A DNA stretch of 64,000 bases, from contig LJDB01000062.1 of assembly GCA_001983455.1 (NCBI GenBank), positions 18,532 through 82,531 of the forward strand, in the 5' to 3' direction. This document shows positions 1 through 8,979 of the stretch, piece after piece. Numbering within the stretch: the stretch's first letter is position 1; each line of letters opens with the position of its first letter. The translations under genes were made by a program, and so were the position numbers. Origin of the DNA: Candidatus Epulonipiscium fishelsonii (lineage in GTDB: Bacteria > Bacillota > Clostridia > Lachnospirales > Cellulosilyticaceae). Below the pieces are notes generated by a model. The model was not told where the DNA came from and searched no databases. It saw only the letters and a list, made by a program, of their open reading frames with translations.

Positions 1-808
1 AAAGGCTAAAAATCATGGTAGGTAGAGCTAATATAATAGTTATTGAAGTAAGTCTTTGCATTATAGTATTAAGATTGTTTGAAATTACAGAGGCAAATGC
101 ATCTCGTGTTTCTCCAAGGATGCTGCTATATACACTGGCCATCTCCATTGCTTGCTTATTTTCTACAATTACGTCCTCAAGCAATTCTTTGTCTTCCTGA
201 TATTGTTTAATTTTATCCATTCTCAACATTTTTTCTAATACAATCTCATTTGCACGTAAAGCAGTTGAAAAATAAACCAAACTTTTCTCTAGCTCTAATA
301 GATAAAGCAAATCTTTGTTTTTCATATTTGTTTCGAGTTCACGTTCAACTTTATTGCTCACTCTATCAATATATCTTAGATAATGCAAAAAATAAGATGA
401 ATTTTTATAGAGAAGTTGTAATATAAATCGGGTTCTTTTATAGGTATAAAAACTTTTGACTCTTCCTTCAATAAAATCTTGCAATAAATCAATTGGATAG
501 ATACAAACTGTCATGATAAAAGTATCTGTCAATATAATTTCCAAAGGAATGGTTATAAATTCATGCAAACCTTCACTATCCTTTATAGGAACATCCACTA
601 CAATTATAGTATAGTTATCCTCAACTGCAATATGAGCTTTTTCCTCTTCGTCAATCCCAAGCATAATATCAGCTTCTTCAATTTGACACATTTTTGAAAT
701 TGCTTCAATTTCACTTTTGTTTGGGGAACACAAGTTAATCCAGCAACCCTCTTCAATTTTATGTATTTTATGTTGTTTTCCATCTTCCCTTGTTATATAT
801 ATCTTCAT
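1..808 (-). CDS. CorA-family divalent cation transporter, 3' end cut by the window
   Basis: Reading the minus strand from an ATG at 808 gives about 269 codons that run off the window edge. The protein has the large soluble N-terminal domain and long helices of CorA-type Mg2+/Co2+ channels. The last residues visible are ALPTMIFSL, the start of the first membrane helix; in this family it is normally followed by a YGMN motif that lies outside the window. A ribosome site (GGAGTGG) precedes the ATG. Family knowledge says it forms a membrane pentamer for Mg2+ uptake; the ion is not shown by the sequence. Only the C-terminal membrane hairpin is missing, because of the cut and not because of a mutation. 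Confidence 0.85.
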   Translation of the reverse strand, partial: MKIYITREDGKQHKIHKIEEGCWINLCSPNKSEIEAISKMCQIEEADIMLGIDEEEKAHIAVEDNYTIIVVDVPIKDSEGLHEFITIPLEIILTDTFIMTVCIYPIDLLQDFIEGRVKSFYTYKRTRFILQLLYKNSSYFLHYLRYIDRVSNKVERELETNMKNKDLLYLLELEKSLVYFSTALRANEIVLEKMLRMDKIKQYQEDKELLEDVIVENKQAMEMASVYSSILGETRDAFASVISNNLNTIMQRLTSITIILALPTMIFSL

Positions 809-912
809 GTTACCACTCCTTTCAAATATGAGATTAATTAAACATTTATTTCAAAGTAATATATTCCATGTTGCATATGTTTATCACCTCTTCTTCTTAT
901 ATATAATAAGGA

Positions 913-934
913 AACAGGGACATCTGCCCCTGTT
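913..934 (-). terminator. Hairpin downstream of the DUF5658 gene
   Basis: AACAGGG and CCCTGTT form a 7-bp stem around an 8-nt loop, between the start of the CorA gene and the end of the DUF5658 gene. There is no good T-run on either side, so termination is only a guess. Confidence 0.3.
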
Positions 935-997
935 GAAGCTTCGCTCCTAACCCCACCTATTTTATAAATATTTGGTTATAATAACAATGTATATAAG

Positions 998-1330
998 CTA
1001 TATATACCAAACGTAGTTTAATCCTAAATATAAATGGTTAAGATTAACTAAAATATAGAATATAATTGATATACTAATGACTACGTTGCAAAAAATTAAT
1101 TTATCTATATCGCATTGCTTTATTAAATATAAAATATAAAATACAATTCCTGCTGGAAGAATAATTTTTACAAAAATTGATAGAATATTACTTGTTACGA
1201 TTGATTGCATAAATACATTTGCTTCTTGAAAATATGAAGTTTCTAACAGAATTAAAGTGAAAATTATATCAAAAACGTTAAGTAAATACAAAAAAACTAC
1301 TTTTGTTTTTAATGTTTTTGCACTAAACAT
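998..1330 (-). CDS. Small DUF5658-type membrane protein
   Basis: 110 residues, mostly hydrophobic, with about three membrane helices. The N-terminal helix carries an FDIIFTLILLETSYFQEANVFM stretch typical of DUF5658 proteins (a helix with an Asp, then an E-A-N near its outer end). The function of the family is not known. Start ATG at 1330 has a GAGGTG ribosome site. It is divergent from fabH and the two starts share a gap of about 140 bp, so their promoters lie close together. There is no sign of a link to lipid synthesis beyond position. Confidence 0.6.
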   Translation of the reverse strand: MFSAKTLKTKVVFLYLLNVFDIIFTLILLETSYFQEANVFMQSIVTSNILSIFVKIILPAGIVFYILYLIKQCDIDKLIFCNVVISISIIFYILVNLNHLYLGLNYVWYI

Positions 1331-1347
1331 ATTTTATCACCTCTATA

Positions 1348-1376
1348 TTGAACTATTAACATATTTTGCCTAAAAT
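1348..1376 (+). promoter_or_regulatory. Predicted sigma-A promoter of the fatty-acid operon
   Basis: TTGAAC (1348-1353) and TAAAAT (1371-1376) are separated by 17 bp. Transcription would begin near 1383, giving a leader of about 90 nt before the fabH ATG at 1472. This argues against the in-frame ATG at 1388, which would be almost leaderless. I see no clear FapR or FabT operator. Confidence 0.55.
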
Positions 1377-1471
1377 ATACGCATTATATGTTGACAGTAA
1401 AATTAGAGCAATGTATACTTTATCTAACACCCTATTTAATAGGGGAGGTCAAAATTTTAGGGGATAAGAAA

Positions 1472-2428
1472 ATGCGAGGAGTAAAAATAGTAGGCACAGG
1501 AATGTGCATGCCAAAATATATATTAACAAACGAAGAACTGTCTAGCTTTATAGATACATCCGATGAATGGATTGCTCAAAGAACAGGAATTAGACAGAGA
1601 AGAATTGTTACAGATGAAAATACTATTGACTTATCCGTAAAAGCAGCTAAAGAAGCAACGGAAGGGATTGACCCTTTAGAAATAGATCTTATTATAGTCG
1701 GAACAGTTTCTCCACATCAAGTAATACCAAGTGTAGCTTGTAGTGTTCAAGCCCAACTTGGAGCAACAAATGCAATGGCATTTGACATAAGTGCAGCTTG
1801 TAGCGGCTTTATATATGGATCGAAAATAGCAGTGGAAGCAATTCGTTGTGGTAGTGCTAAAAAAGCTTTAGTTATTGGTGCAGAGGTATTAAGTAAAGTA
1901 GTTGATTGGAGTGACAGAGGCACTTGCATACTTTTTGGTGATGGAGCAGGAGCTGTCTTATATGAACAAACAGATGTGAATAAAATTTTAGCTTTTGATG
2001 TTGGAAGCAATGGAATGTTAGGACAAACACTAAGCCTAGAAAATCAGGCCCAAAACAATCCTTTAATAAAAAATGAATATTCACCGTCTTTTATTAAAAT
2101 GGATGGAAGAGCTGTTTATAGATTTGCGGTTAATGTTGTTCCTATAAGTATAAAAAAAGCACTGGAAAAAGCACAGGTTAATATAGATGAAATAAAATTA
2201 TTTGTTTTACATCAAGCAAATGAACGCATAATAAGTAGCGTAGCAAAAAATCTAAATGTAGATTTGAATTTATTCTTTAAAAATCTTGATAAGTATGGAA
2301 ATACTTCTGGAGCAAGTATACCCATAGCTTTACATGAAGCAAAATCTAACCTTAAAAATGGAGACAAAATTGTTTTGACAGGTTTTGGTGGAGGACTTAC
2401 TTGGGGGAGTATAGTTGTTCAATGGTAG
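1472..2428 (+). CDS. fabH: Beta-ketoacyl-ACP synthase III
   Basis: 318 residues, the usual FabH length. It condenses an acyl-CoA primer with malonyl-ACP to start fatty-acid synthesis in the cytoplasm. The Cys-His-Asn triad is visible: SAACSGF, VLHQAN and GNTSGAS, and the C-terminal GFGGGLTWG loop is intact. The start at 1472 is chosen over the in-frame ATG at 1388 because MRGVKIVGTG is the normal FabH beginning and an AGGGGA ribosome site precedes it. It is the first gene of a ten-gene operon. A one-base-bulged hairpin follows its stop. Confidence 0.95.
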   Translation: MRGVKIVGTGMCMPKYILTNEELSSFIDTSDEWIAQRTGIRQRRIVTDENTIDLSVKAAKEATEGIDPLEIDLIIVGTVSPHQVIPSVACSVQAQLGATNAMAFDISAACSGFIYGSKIAVEAIRCGSAKKALVIGAEVLSKVVDWSDRGTCILFGDGAGAVLYEQTDVNKILAFDVGSNGMLGQTLSLENQAQNNPLIKNEYSPSFIKMDGRAVYRFAVNVVPISIKKALEKAQVNIDEIKLFVLHQANERIISSVAKNLNVDLNLFFKNLDKYGNTSGASIPIALHEAKSNLKNGDKIVLTGFGGGLTWGSIVVQW

Positions 2429-2430
2429 CT

Positions 2431-2452
2431 CTTAATGGGATTTTCCCTTAAG
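2431..2452 (+). other. Intercistronic hairpin between fabH and acpP
   Basis: CTTAA-GGGA pairs with TCCC-TTAAG with one bulged T and a 3-nt loop. There is no T-run after it, so an RNA-processing or stability role ahead of the highly expressed acpP is more likely than termination. That role is inference. Confidence 0.35.
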
Positions 2453-2487
2453 ATAAATTAAAATAAAATATTGGAGGTAACAAAAAA

Positions 2488-2715
2488 ATGGTATTTAAAA
2501 AATTGCAAGAAATTATTGCAGATAAACTAAGTTTGGACGAAAGTGAAATCACTATGAAATCAAATTTCAAAGATGATTTAGAGGCGGATTCTCTAGACCT
2601 TTATGAAATTATTATGAGTCTTGAAGATGAATTTGGTGTAACAATTCAAAATGAAGACTTAGAAGATATCAAAACTGTAAGTGATGCTGTTAAATACATC
2701 GAAGACAGACAATAA
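2488..2715 (+). CDS. acpP: Acyl carrier protein
   Basis: 75 residues, strongly acidic, four-helix ACP. The phosphopantetheine attachment site is the Ser in EADSLDLYE, near residue 38. It carries growing acyl chains between the Fab enzymes. A strong GGAGGT ribosome site precedes the ATG. Its place between fabH and fabK fits the clostridial fab operon order. Length and composition are typical, with nothing odd. Confidence 0.95.
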   Translation: MVFKKLQEIIADKLSLDESEITMKSNFKDDLEADSLDLYEIIMSLEDEFGVTIQNEDLEDIKTVSDAVKYIEDRQ

Positions 2716-2736
2716 TATTTTAAAGGAGCAAGGATT

Positions 2737-3678
2737 ATGAACCGAGTATGTAACATGCTGGGCATTCAATATCCTATTTTCCAAGGGGCAATGGCATGGG
2801 TAGCAAACCATTCTATTGCCGCTGCTGTTTCACAAGCAGGAGGATTGGGTATAATTGCAGCTGGGAATGCACCAGCAGAATGGCTTAGAGAAGAAATAAG
2901 ACAGTGTAAATATAAAACAGATAAACCATTTGGTGTTAATATTATGTTACTAAGCCCACATGCTGAAGAAGTGGCTAAAGTTGTTGTTGAAGAAGGAGTA
3001 AAAATCCTTACTACAGGAGCTGGTAGTCCAGGGAAATATCTTGAGATGTGGCAATCGAACGGAATAAAAGTAATTCCTGTTGTGCCTTCTATAGCAATTG
3101 CAAAACGCATGGAAAAGTCTGGTGTTGACGCTGTTATTGTTGAAGGTTGTGAAGCGGGTGGACATATAGGTGAGCTCACTACAATGGTTATTGTTCCTCA
3201 AGTTGTTGATGCACTAACAATCCCTGTTATTGCAGCTGGAGGTATTGGTGATGGAAGAGGATTTGCAGCATCCCTTATGCTTGGAGCAGAAGGAATACAA
3301 GTTGGAACAAGATTTTTATTGGCCAAAGAGTGTGATATTCACCAAAACTATAAAGATAGAGTTATAAAAGCAAATGATATTGATACCGTTGTAACTGGAA
3401 GAAGTACAGGGCATCCTATTCGTAGTATACGAAATCATTTGACAAGAGAGTACTTAAAGCTAGAAAAAAATGGGGCTACACCTGATGAATTGGAAAAATT
3501 AGGAGCTGACAGTCTTAGAAGAGCAGTTGTCGAAGGTGATATTACCCATGGATCGGTTATGGCTGGCCAAATTGCTGGTATGTTTAATAAGGAACAAACT
3601 GCACAAGAAATCATTAATGAGCTTGTAAATGAAGCAAAAGATTTATTAAATAATGGTAAAGATAAATTGAATTTTTAG
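2737..3678 (+). CDS. fabK: Enoyl-ACP reductase II, FMN-dependent
   Basis: 313 residues in the FMN-dependent nitronate-monooxygenase/FabK fold. Glycine-rich FMN and phosphate loops are visible (EGCEAGGHIGE, AAGGIGDGRG, GTRFLLAKE). FabK reduces enoyl-ACP with NAD(P)H and replaces the short-chain FabI; no fabI occurs in the operon. The placement right after acpP and before fabD supports FabK over a nitronate monooxygenase. The ribosome site is AAAGGAG. As a FabK it should be insensitive to triclosan-type FabI inhibitors, which is family knowledge and not shown here. Confidence 0.92.
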   Translation: MNRVCNMLGIQYPIFQGAMAWVANHSIAAAVSQAGGLGIIAAGNAPAEWLREEIRQCKYKTDKPFGVNIMLLSPHAEEVAKVVVEEGVKILTTGAGSPGKYLEMWQSNGIKVIPVVPSIAIAKRMEKSGVDAVIVEGCEAGGHIGELTTMVIVPQVVDALTIPVIAAGGIGDGRGFAASLMLGAEGIQVGTRFLLAKECDIHQNYKDRVIKANDIDTVVTGRSTGHPIRSIRNHLTREYLKLEKNGATPDELEKLGADSLRRAVVEGDITHGSVMAGQIAGMFNKEQTAQEIINELVNEAKDLLNNGKDKLNF

Positions 3679-3693
3679 GTAGAGATATAGTAT

Positions 3694-3716
3694 GAGAGCG
3701 ATTAACAATCGCTCTT
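3694..3716 (+). other. Perfect hairpin between fabK and fabD
   Basis: AGAGCGATT (3695-3703) and AATCGCTCT (3707-3715) form a 9-bp perfect stem with a 3-nt loop, extendable by a G-T pair. The downstream bases are not a T-run. It sits in the middle of the fab operon and could set relative transcript levels by partial termination or 3' end protection (inference). Confidence 0.5.
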
Positions 3717-3753
3717 AATACTAGTCTTATTACAAAGCAAAAGAGGTGTGACA

Positions 3754-4704
3754 TTGAAAATAGCATTCTTGTTTTCTGGCCAAGGCGTACAATACGCTGG
3801 AATGGGAAAAGATATGTTTGAAAATTACGAGGAAAGTAGAAATTTATTTGACAAAGCAAATAAATTATTTAAACCTTGGGATATTGAAGAAGTTTGTTTT
3901 GAGGACCCAAACGGAGTTCTAAATCAAACTGAGTATACGCAAGTGGCTTTGTTTACAACAAATTTGGCAGTATATGAAGCTGTGAGAAAAGCAGGAATCA
4001 AGCCTGATGCTATGATAGGATATAGTTTAGGAGAATATAGTGCATTGGTAGCCAGTGGAATTTTAGATTTTGAAGATGGATTGCACTTGGTGGAGGAACG
4101 CTCAAAATATATGGCAACATCAGCAAAAGCAGAAGCAGGAACTATGAGTGCAGTGTTGGGCTTGGATAAAGAAATTATACAAGCCATTTGTTCAACTTTA
4201 AGCGTTGGCATGGATGAGAACTTTGTAAGTATATCAAATGATAACTGTCCTGGACAAGTGGTTATTTCTGGAACAGTATCGGGAGTTAAGGCTGCTACTG
4301 AAGATTTACTGAAAGCTGGTGCTAAAAGAGTAATGCCTTTAAATGTAAGTGGAGCATTTCATTCTGAATTAATGCATGCTGCTAGTGTAAAATTGGAAAT
4401 GTATGCGTCAGCATTAACATTCCATGACCCTAAAATTCCAATTGTAAGCAATGCTACTGCTGATTATATGAATGGCGAAGAAGCAAGAAAGAACATGCCT
4501 ATTCAGACTATGAAAGGAGTACGCTTTAGAGAAAGCATTGAAAGGCTTATAAATGATGGTTTTGATGTATTTATAGAAATTGGAGTAAAGAAAACATTAA
4601 GTAGTTTTGTTAAAAAAATTTCAAAAGATGTTACCGTACTTAACGTTGAGGACAAAAAATCTTTAGAAAAAACCCTAGCTACCCTAGCTACATTGGGTTA
4701 TTAA
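3754..4704 (+). CDS. fabD: Malonyl-CoA:ACP transacylase
   Basis: 316 residues. It moves malonyl from CoA to ACP. The nucleophile Ser is in GYSLGEYSAL and the catalytic His in GAFHSELM; the substrate-binding Gln is in FSGQGVQ. The start is taken as TTG 3754 because AGAGGTG then sits at the right distance and the protein begins MKIAFLFSGQG, as in other FabD proteins. The upstream in-frame GTG at 3748 lies inside that ribosome site. Separated from fabK by a hairpin but otherwise part of the operon. Confidence 0.95.
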   Translation: MKIAFLFSGQGVQYAGMGKDMFENYEESRNLFDKANKLFKPWDIEEVCFEDPNGVLNQTEYTQVALFTTNLAVYEAVRKAGIKPDAMIGYSLGEYSALVASGILDFEDGLHLVEERSKYMATSAKAEAGTMSAVLGLDKEIIQAICSTLSVGMDENFVSISNDNCPGQVVISGTVSGVKAATEDLLKAGAKRVMPLNVSGAFHSELMHAASVKLEMYASALTFHDPKIPIVSNATADYMNGEEARKNMPIQTMKGVRFRESIERLINDGFDVFIEIGVKKTLSSFVKKISKDVTVLNVEDKKSLEKTLATLATLGY

Positions 4705-4731
4705 TAGCTTTATTAACGATAGGAGGAAAAG

Positions 4732-5475
4732 ATGCTTACAGAAAAAGTAGCTGTTGTGACTGGTGGCAATAGAGGAATTGGAAAAGCTATTGCACTGGCA
4801 TTTGCAAAGCAAGGTGCAAAGGTAGTAATAAATTGTTCTGCTGAAAAGTCTTTAGAAACCGCAAACAAAGTAGTAGACGAAATAGCTTCTTTTGGTGGAG
4901 AAGCATTTGCGGTTGTTGCAGATGTATCTAGTTTTTCGGAAGCTAAAAACTTAATTGATGCTTCTATAAAAAAGTTTGGCAAAATAGACATTCTAGTAAA
5001 TAACGCAGGCATTACAAAGGACGGGCTTTTGCTTAGAATGAGTGAAGAAGATTTTGATGATGTAATCAATGTAAATTTAAAAGGGGCTTTTAATTGTATT
5101 AGGCATGCTGTTAGACCTATGATGAAATTTGGTGGAAGTATTATAAATATGACCTCTGTATCAGGGCTTTCTGGAAATGCTGGTCAAGTGAACTATTCTT
5201 CTGCTAAGGCTGGATTAGTTGGAATGACAAAAGCAACTGCTAGAGAATTTGCAAAGAAAAAAATTCGTGTAAATGCTATCGCCCCTGGTTTTATAGAGAC
5301 AGATATGACTCATGGATTAAATGATGAGGTTAAAAATGAGATAGCGAAAACTATTCCTCTAAAAAGAATGGGTAGTGTAGAAGAAGTTGCAAATGTAGCA
5401 CTATTTTTGGCAAGTGATTTATCAAGTTATATAACTGGTGAAACAATACGTGTAGATGGTGGAATGATTATGTAA
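4732..5475 (+). CDS. fabG: 3-oxoacyl-ACP reductase
   Basis: 247-residue short-chain dehydrogenase. The NADP-binding GGNRGIG loop lies near residues 11-17, NNAG in the middle, and the Ser-Tyr-Lys triad is seen as MTSVSG and NYSSAKAG (YxxxK). It reduces 3-oxoacyl-ACP to 3-hydroxyacyl-ACP. A strong GATAGGAGG ribosome site stands before ATG 4732. Normal length, in the expected place between fabD and fabF. Confidence 0.95.
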   Translation: MLTEKVAVVTGGNRGIGKAIALAFAKQGAKVVINCSAEKSLETANKVVDEIASFGGEAFAVVADVSSFSEAKNLIDASIKKFGKIDILVNNAGITKDGLLLRMSEEDFDDVINVNLKGAFNCIRHAVRPMMKFGGSIINMTSVSGLSGNAGQVNYSSAKAGLVGMTKATAREFAKKKIRVNAIAPGFIETDMTHGLNDEVKNEIAKTIPLKRMGSVEEVANVALFLASDLSSYITGETIRVDGGMIM

Positions 5476-5507
5476 CTGTCATTATAACAAATAAGGGAGA
5501 TGAATAT

Positions 5508-6743
5508 ATGAGAGTTGTTGTTACGGGATTGGGAGTAGTATCTCCTTTAGGAAATTCGATTGATTTGTTTTGGGATAATATAAAAAACGGTGTAAATGGA
5601 ATTGGACCAATTACACGATTTGAATTGAACGATGGCTATAAGGTTAGTTTGGCTGCAGAAGTTAAAGAATTTAATAGCGAAAAATATATCCCTAAAAAAG
5701 ATGCAAGAAGACTGGATAGATTTGCTCAATTTGCAGTTTATGCCGCAAAAGAAGCCATGGAAAATGCACATATTGATATGGAAAAAGAAGATGCCACTAG
5801 AGTGGGTGTTATTATTGGTTCTGGTATTGGTGGAATTGACACTGTTGAAAAATCTGTATTAACATTACATGAAAAGGGAGCAAAAAGAGTATCTCCATTT
5901 TGTATTCCTATGACTATTTCAAATATGGGAGCAGGAAATGTTTCTATATATCTTGGGGCAAAAGGAATTTGCACTTCGATTACAACTGCATGTGCCTCTG
6001 GAACACATAGTATAGGGGATGCGTTCAAACTTCTTCAACAAGGCAATCATGACATTATTTTTGCTGGTGGAGCAGAAGCCACAATCACTCCAATTTGCGT
6101 AGCTGGGTTTCAATCATTAACTGCACTATCCGATTCAAGTGACCCAAATCGTGCTTCCATTCCTTTTGATAAAGAAAGAAATGGTTTTGTTATGGGCGAA
6201 GGTGCTGGAATTATTGTTTTAGAAACGCTTGAACATGCTAAAAAAAGAGGAGCAACTATATTAGCAGAAATAGTTGGATATGGTGCAACAGGAGATGCAT
6301 ACCACATCACTACACCTCCACCAGAAGGCGAAGGTGGTGCAAGAGCAATGCAACAAGCACTAAATGATGCACATATTAATCCATCAGAAATCGACTATAT
6401 AAACGCACATGGAACCAGTACAGATTATAATGACAGACTTGAAACTCAAGCTATAAAAACTGTTTTTGGAAATGAAACCAAAGTTCCTATAAGCTCTACT
6501 AAATCTATGACTGGACATTTGCTTGGTGCAGCTGGAGCAATTGAGGCCATTGTTTGTATAAAAGCTTTGGAAGAAGGATTTATACCTCCAACAATTGGTT
6601 ATATGGAGCCTGATCCAGAGTGTGATTTAGATTACGTACCAAATAAAGGTAGAAAACAAGATTTGGAATACGCTTTAAGCAATTCACTAGGGTTTGGTGG
6701 ACATAATGCAACCCTTATTTTTAAAAAATGGAAAGAGGAATGA
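5508..6743 (+). CDS. fabF: Beta-ketoacyl-ACP synthase II
   Basis: 411 residues, the full FabF thiolase fold. The active-site Cys is in TTACASGTH, and the two His residues are in NAHGTST and [10 protein letters not shown]. It does the elongation condensations after FabH. Its stop at 6741-6743 lies three bases before the accB ATG, so the two are probably translated together. FabB is not present, so unsaturated fatty acids, if made, come by another route (inference). Confidence 0.96.
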   Translation: MRVVVTGLGVVSPLGNSIDLFWDNIKNGVNGIGPITRFELNDGYKVSLAAEVKEFNSEKYIPKKDARRLDRFAQFAVYAAKEAMENAHIDMEKEDATRVGVIIGSGIGGIDTVEKSVLTLHEKGAKRVSPFCIPMTISNMGAGNVSIYLGAKGICTSITTACASGTHSIGDAFKLLQQGNHDIIFAGGAEATITPICVAGFQSLTALSDSSDPNRASIPFDKERNGFVMGEGAGIIVLETLEHAKKRGATILAEIVGYGATGDAYHITTPPPEGEGGARAMQQALNDAHINPSEIDYINAHGTSTDYNDRLETQAIKTVFGNETKVPISSTKSMTGHLLGAAGAIEAIVCIKALEEGFIPPTIGYMEPDPECDLDYVPNKGRKQDLEYALSNSLGFGGHNATLIFKKWKEE

Positions 6744-6745
6744 GA

Positions 6746-7162
6746 ATGAGTGTAACGGGTAATGTTAAAGAACTAATCAAAGAATTTAACTCAACAAATT
6801 TAACTAAATTAAGATTTACTTCCTCCGAGTTTAATTTAATTTTAGAGAGAGGGTATGGAGACATTTCTCAGCAAGTAGAGTTTATACCAAATTTTAATGC
6901 TATAAACAATCAGAGTGTGAATAAAGAACAGGTTACTATTGACTCACCAATGGTAGGCACATTTTATGTAGCTAATTCTCCAAAATCTAAACCATTTGTA
7001 AATATTGGTAGTAGGGTAGCCAAAGGCGATATAGTGTGTATTATTGAAGCTATGAAGTTGATGAATGAAGTGGAATCAGATCAAGATGGAGTAATAAAAG
7101 AAATTTTGGTTGAAGACGGTGAGTTGGTTGAGTTTGGTACACCTTTATTTGTAATTGAATAG
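6746..7162 (+). CDS. accB: Biotin carboxyl carrier protein of acetyl-CoA carboxylase
   Basis: 138 residues. The C-terminal biotinyl domain has the biotin-Lys motif [10 protein letters not shown]; the Leu after the Lys, instead of the common Met, is a small variation. The N-terminal part is poorly conserved, as usual for BCCP, followed by a linker. Three ATGs lie close together (6728, 6740, 6746). I choose 6746 because AGAGG sits 7 nt upstream of it; 6740 overlaps the fabF stop as ATGA and is the alternative. Biotin on this Lys is carboxylated by AccC and read by AccDA. Confidence 0.93.
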   Translation: MSVTGNVKELIKEFNSTNLTKLRFTSSEFNLILERGYGDISQQVEFIPNFNAINNQSVNKEQVTIDSPMVGTFYVANSPKSKPFVNIGSRVAKGDIVCIIEAMKLMNEVESDQDGVIKEILVEDGELVEFGTPLFVIE

Positions 7163-7175
7163 AAAGGACAAACAA

Positions 7176-7619
7176 ATGTTAAATACGTTAAATATAGAAG
7201 AAATAATGAAAATATTACCACACAGATATCCTTTTTTATTGGTTGATAAAGCAGAAATAGACAAAGATGGAAAGGGGGCAGTTGGATATAAAAATGTTAC
7301 TATAAATGAACCATTCTTTCAAGGACATTTTCCAATTATGCCCGTTATGCCTGGTGTATTGATTGTTGAAGCTATGGCACAAGTTGGAGCAATTGCTTTA
7401 CTTAATCAAGAAGAATATAAAGGTAAAATTGGATTTTTGGCTGGCATAGATAAAGCAAAATTTAAACAAAAAGTTGTTCCTGGAGATGTATTAAAGTTGG
7501 AATGCAGAATGGTTAAACAAAAAGGCCCAATTGGAGTAGCAGAGGCAGTTGCCTCAGTGAATGGAAAAAAAGTTGCTACTGCGGAATTAAAATTTGCGGT
7601 AGGTGATGCTAATGTTTAA
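7176..7619 (+). CDS. fabZ: 3-hydroxyacyl-ACP dehydratase
   Basis: 147-residue hot-dog-fold enzyme. The catalytic His is in [11 protein letters not shown] and the Glu in [24 protein letters not shown] completes the signature. It removes water from 3-hydroxyacyl-ACP. The start is ATG 7176 with AAAGG 8 nt upstream; an in-frame TTG at 7155 would overlap accB without a ribosome site. The 3' end overlaps accC by 8 bp, which suggests coupling. Confidence 0.95.
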   Translation: MLNTLNIEEIMKILPHRYPFLLVDKAEIDKDGKGAVGYKNVTINEPFFQGHFPIMPVMPGVLIVEAMAQVGAIALLNQEEYKGKIGFLAGIDKAKFKQKVVPGDVLKLECRMVKQKGPIGVAEAVASVNGKKVATAELKFAVGDANV

Positions 7620-8979
7620 TAAAATTCTTGTTGCAAATAGAGGAGAAATTGCTCTAAGGATTATAAGAGCATGTAAAGAAATGGATATACACACTGTTGC
7701 AGTATATTCTCAGATTGATAGAGATTCTTTACATGTAAATTTGGCGGATGAAGCAATTTGCATTGGCAAAGCTTCTCCACAAGATAGTTATTTAAATATT
7801 GAAAACATTATAAGTGCAGCTATTGGCACAAAAGCTGATGCAATCCACCCAGGTTTTGGCTTTCTCTCTGAAAGTGCAAAGTTTGCTAAAATTTGTGAAG
7901 AATGCCAAATTAAGTTCATTGGACCCACTTCAAGTATGATTAGAAAAATGGGAGATAAAGCAAAAGCAAGAGAAATGATGATTAAAGCTGGGGTTCCTGT
8001 AGTGCCAGGTTCTGATGGAATAGTTAGAGATGTAAGGTCTGCCAAGCAACTAGTTAAGAAAATAGGCTATCCTATTATTATTAAAGCAGTGGCCGGAGGT
8101 GGCGGTCGTGGAATGAGACTGGTTTGGTCTGAAACTGAGCTTAAGAATGCTTTTTTAACTGCAAGTCAAGAAGCATTGACTGCTTTTGGAGATGGAAGTA
8201 TGTATATAGAAAAATACATACAAAACCCAAAACATATAGAATTTCAAATTTTGGGAGATACCTTCGGTAATATTGTTCATATTGGTGAACGTGATTGCAC
8301 TATGCAAAGAAGACATCAAAAATTAATTGAAGAATCACCATCCCCAAATATGAGTGAAGACATGCGTAAAGTGATGGGAGAGCATGCCATAATGGCGGCA
8401 AAAGCAGTTAACTATGAAAACGCTGGTACGATAGAATTTATTTTGGATAAAGACAATAACCATTATTTTATAGAGATGAACACTAGAATTCAAGTTGAGC
8501 ATCCTGTTACAGAGATGGTATCAAATATTGACCTTATAAAAGAACAAATAAAAATTGCATCTGGAGAAAAATTAAAATTTACTCAAGATGATATAAAATT
8601 GAGAGGGCATGCAATTGAGTGTAGAATTAACGCTGAAAATCCGCTTTTAAATTTTAGGCCGTCTGCTGGAAAAATAACAGAACTTTATCTTCCTGGTGGA
8701 CGTGGCGTTAGGATTGAGTCGAGCATTTATGCGGGATATGTAATTCCTCCAACATATGACTCAATGATTGCAAAAATTATCACTTGGGGAGAAGATAGAC
8801 AAGAAGCTATTGCAATTATGAAGCGTGCTTTAAGTGAAACTGTGGTTGAAGGTGTTAGCAATAATATCGAATTTCAACTAGATTTACTTTATACTACTGC
8901 TTTTGAAACAGGCGAATTTAATACAACCTATATTGAAAACAATCTTGATCAACTATTAGGTCTTGGAGGCGATGAATAA
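7612..8979 (+). CDS. accC: Biotin carboxylase subunit of acetyl-CoA carboxylase
   Basis: 455 residues. ATP-grasp enzyme that carboxylates biotin on AccB using ATP and bicarbonate. Visible are the N-terminal [12 protein letters not shown], the glycine-rich [11 protein letters not shown] loop, and [14 protein letters not shown] with the metal and catalytic residues. I take ATG 7612 ([12 protein letters not shown]), preceded by AGGTG within fabZ; the in-frame GTG 7603 and ATG 7606 are less likely. The stop overlaps the accDA start by one base. Confidence 0.95.
   Translation: MFNKILVANRGEIALRIIRACKEMDIHTVAVYSQIDRDSLHVNLADEAICIGKASPQDSYLNIENIISAAIGTKADAIHPGFGFLSESAKFAKICEECQIKFIGPTSSMIRKMGDKAKAREMMIKAGVPVVPGSDGIVRDVRSAKQLVKKIGYPIIIKAVAGGGGRGMRLVWSETELKNAFLTASQEALTAFGDGSMYIEKYIQNPKHIEFQILGDTFGNIVHIGERDCTMQRRHQKLIEESPSPNMSEDMRKVMGEHAIMAAKAVNYENAGTIEFILDKDNNHYFIEMNTRIQVEHPVTEMVSNIDLIKEQIKIASGEKLKFTQDDIKLRGHAIECRINAENPLLNFRPSAGKITELYLPGGRGVRIESSIYAGYVIPPTYDSMIAKIITWGEDRQEAIAIMKRALSETVVEGVSNNIEFQLDLLYTTAFETGEFNTTYIENNLDQLLGLGGDE

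Noticed and set aside
913..942. Small repeat or IS end near the DUF5658 gene
   Set aside because: Only a 7-bp hairpin and the GAAGCTTC palindrome are present; nothing matches the IS ends found elsewhere.
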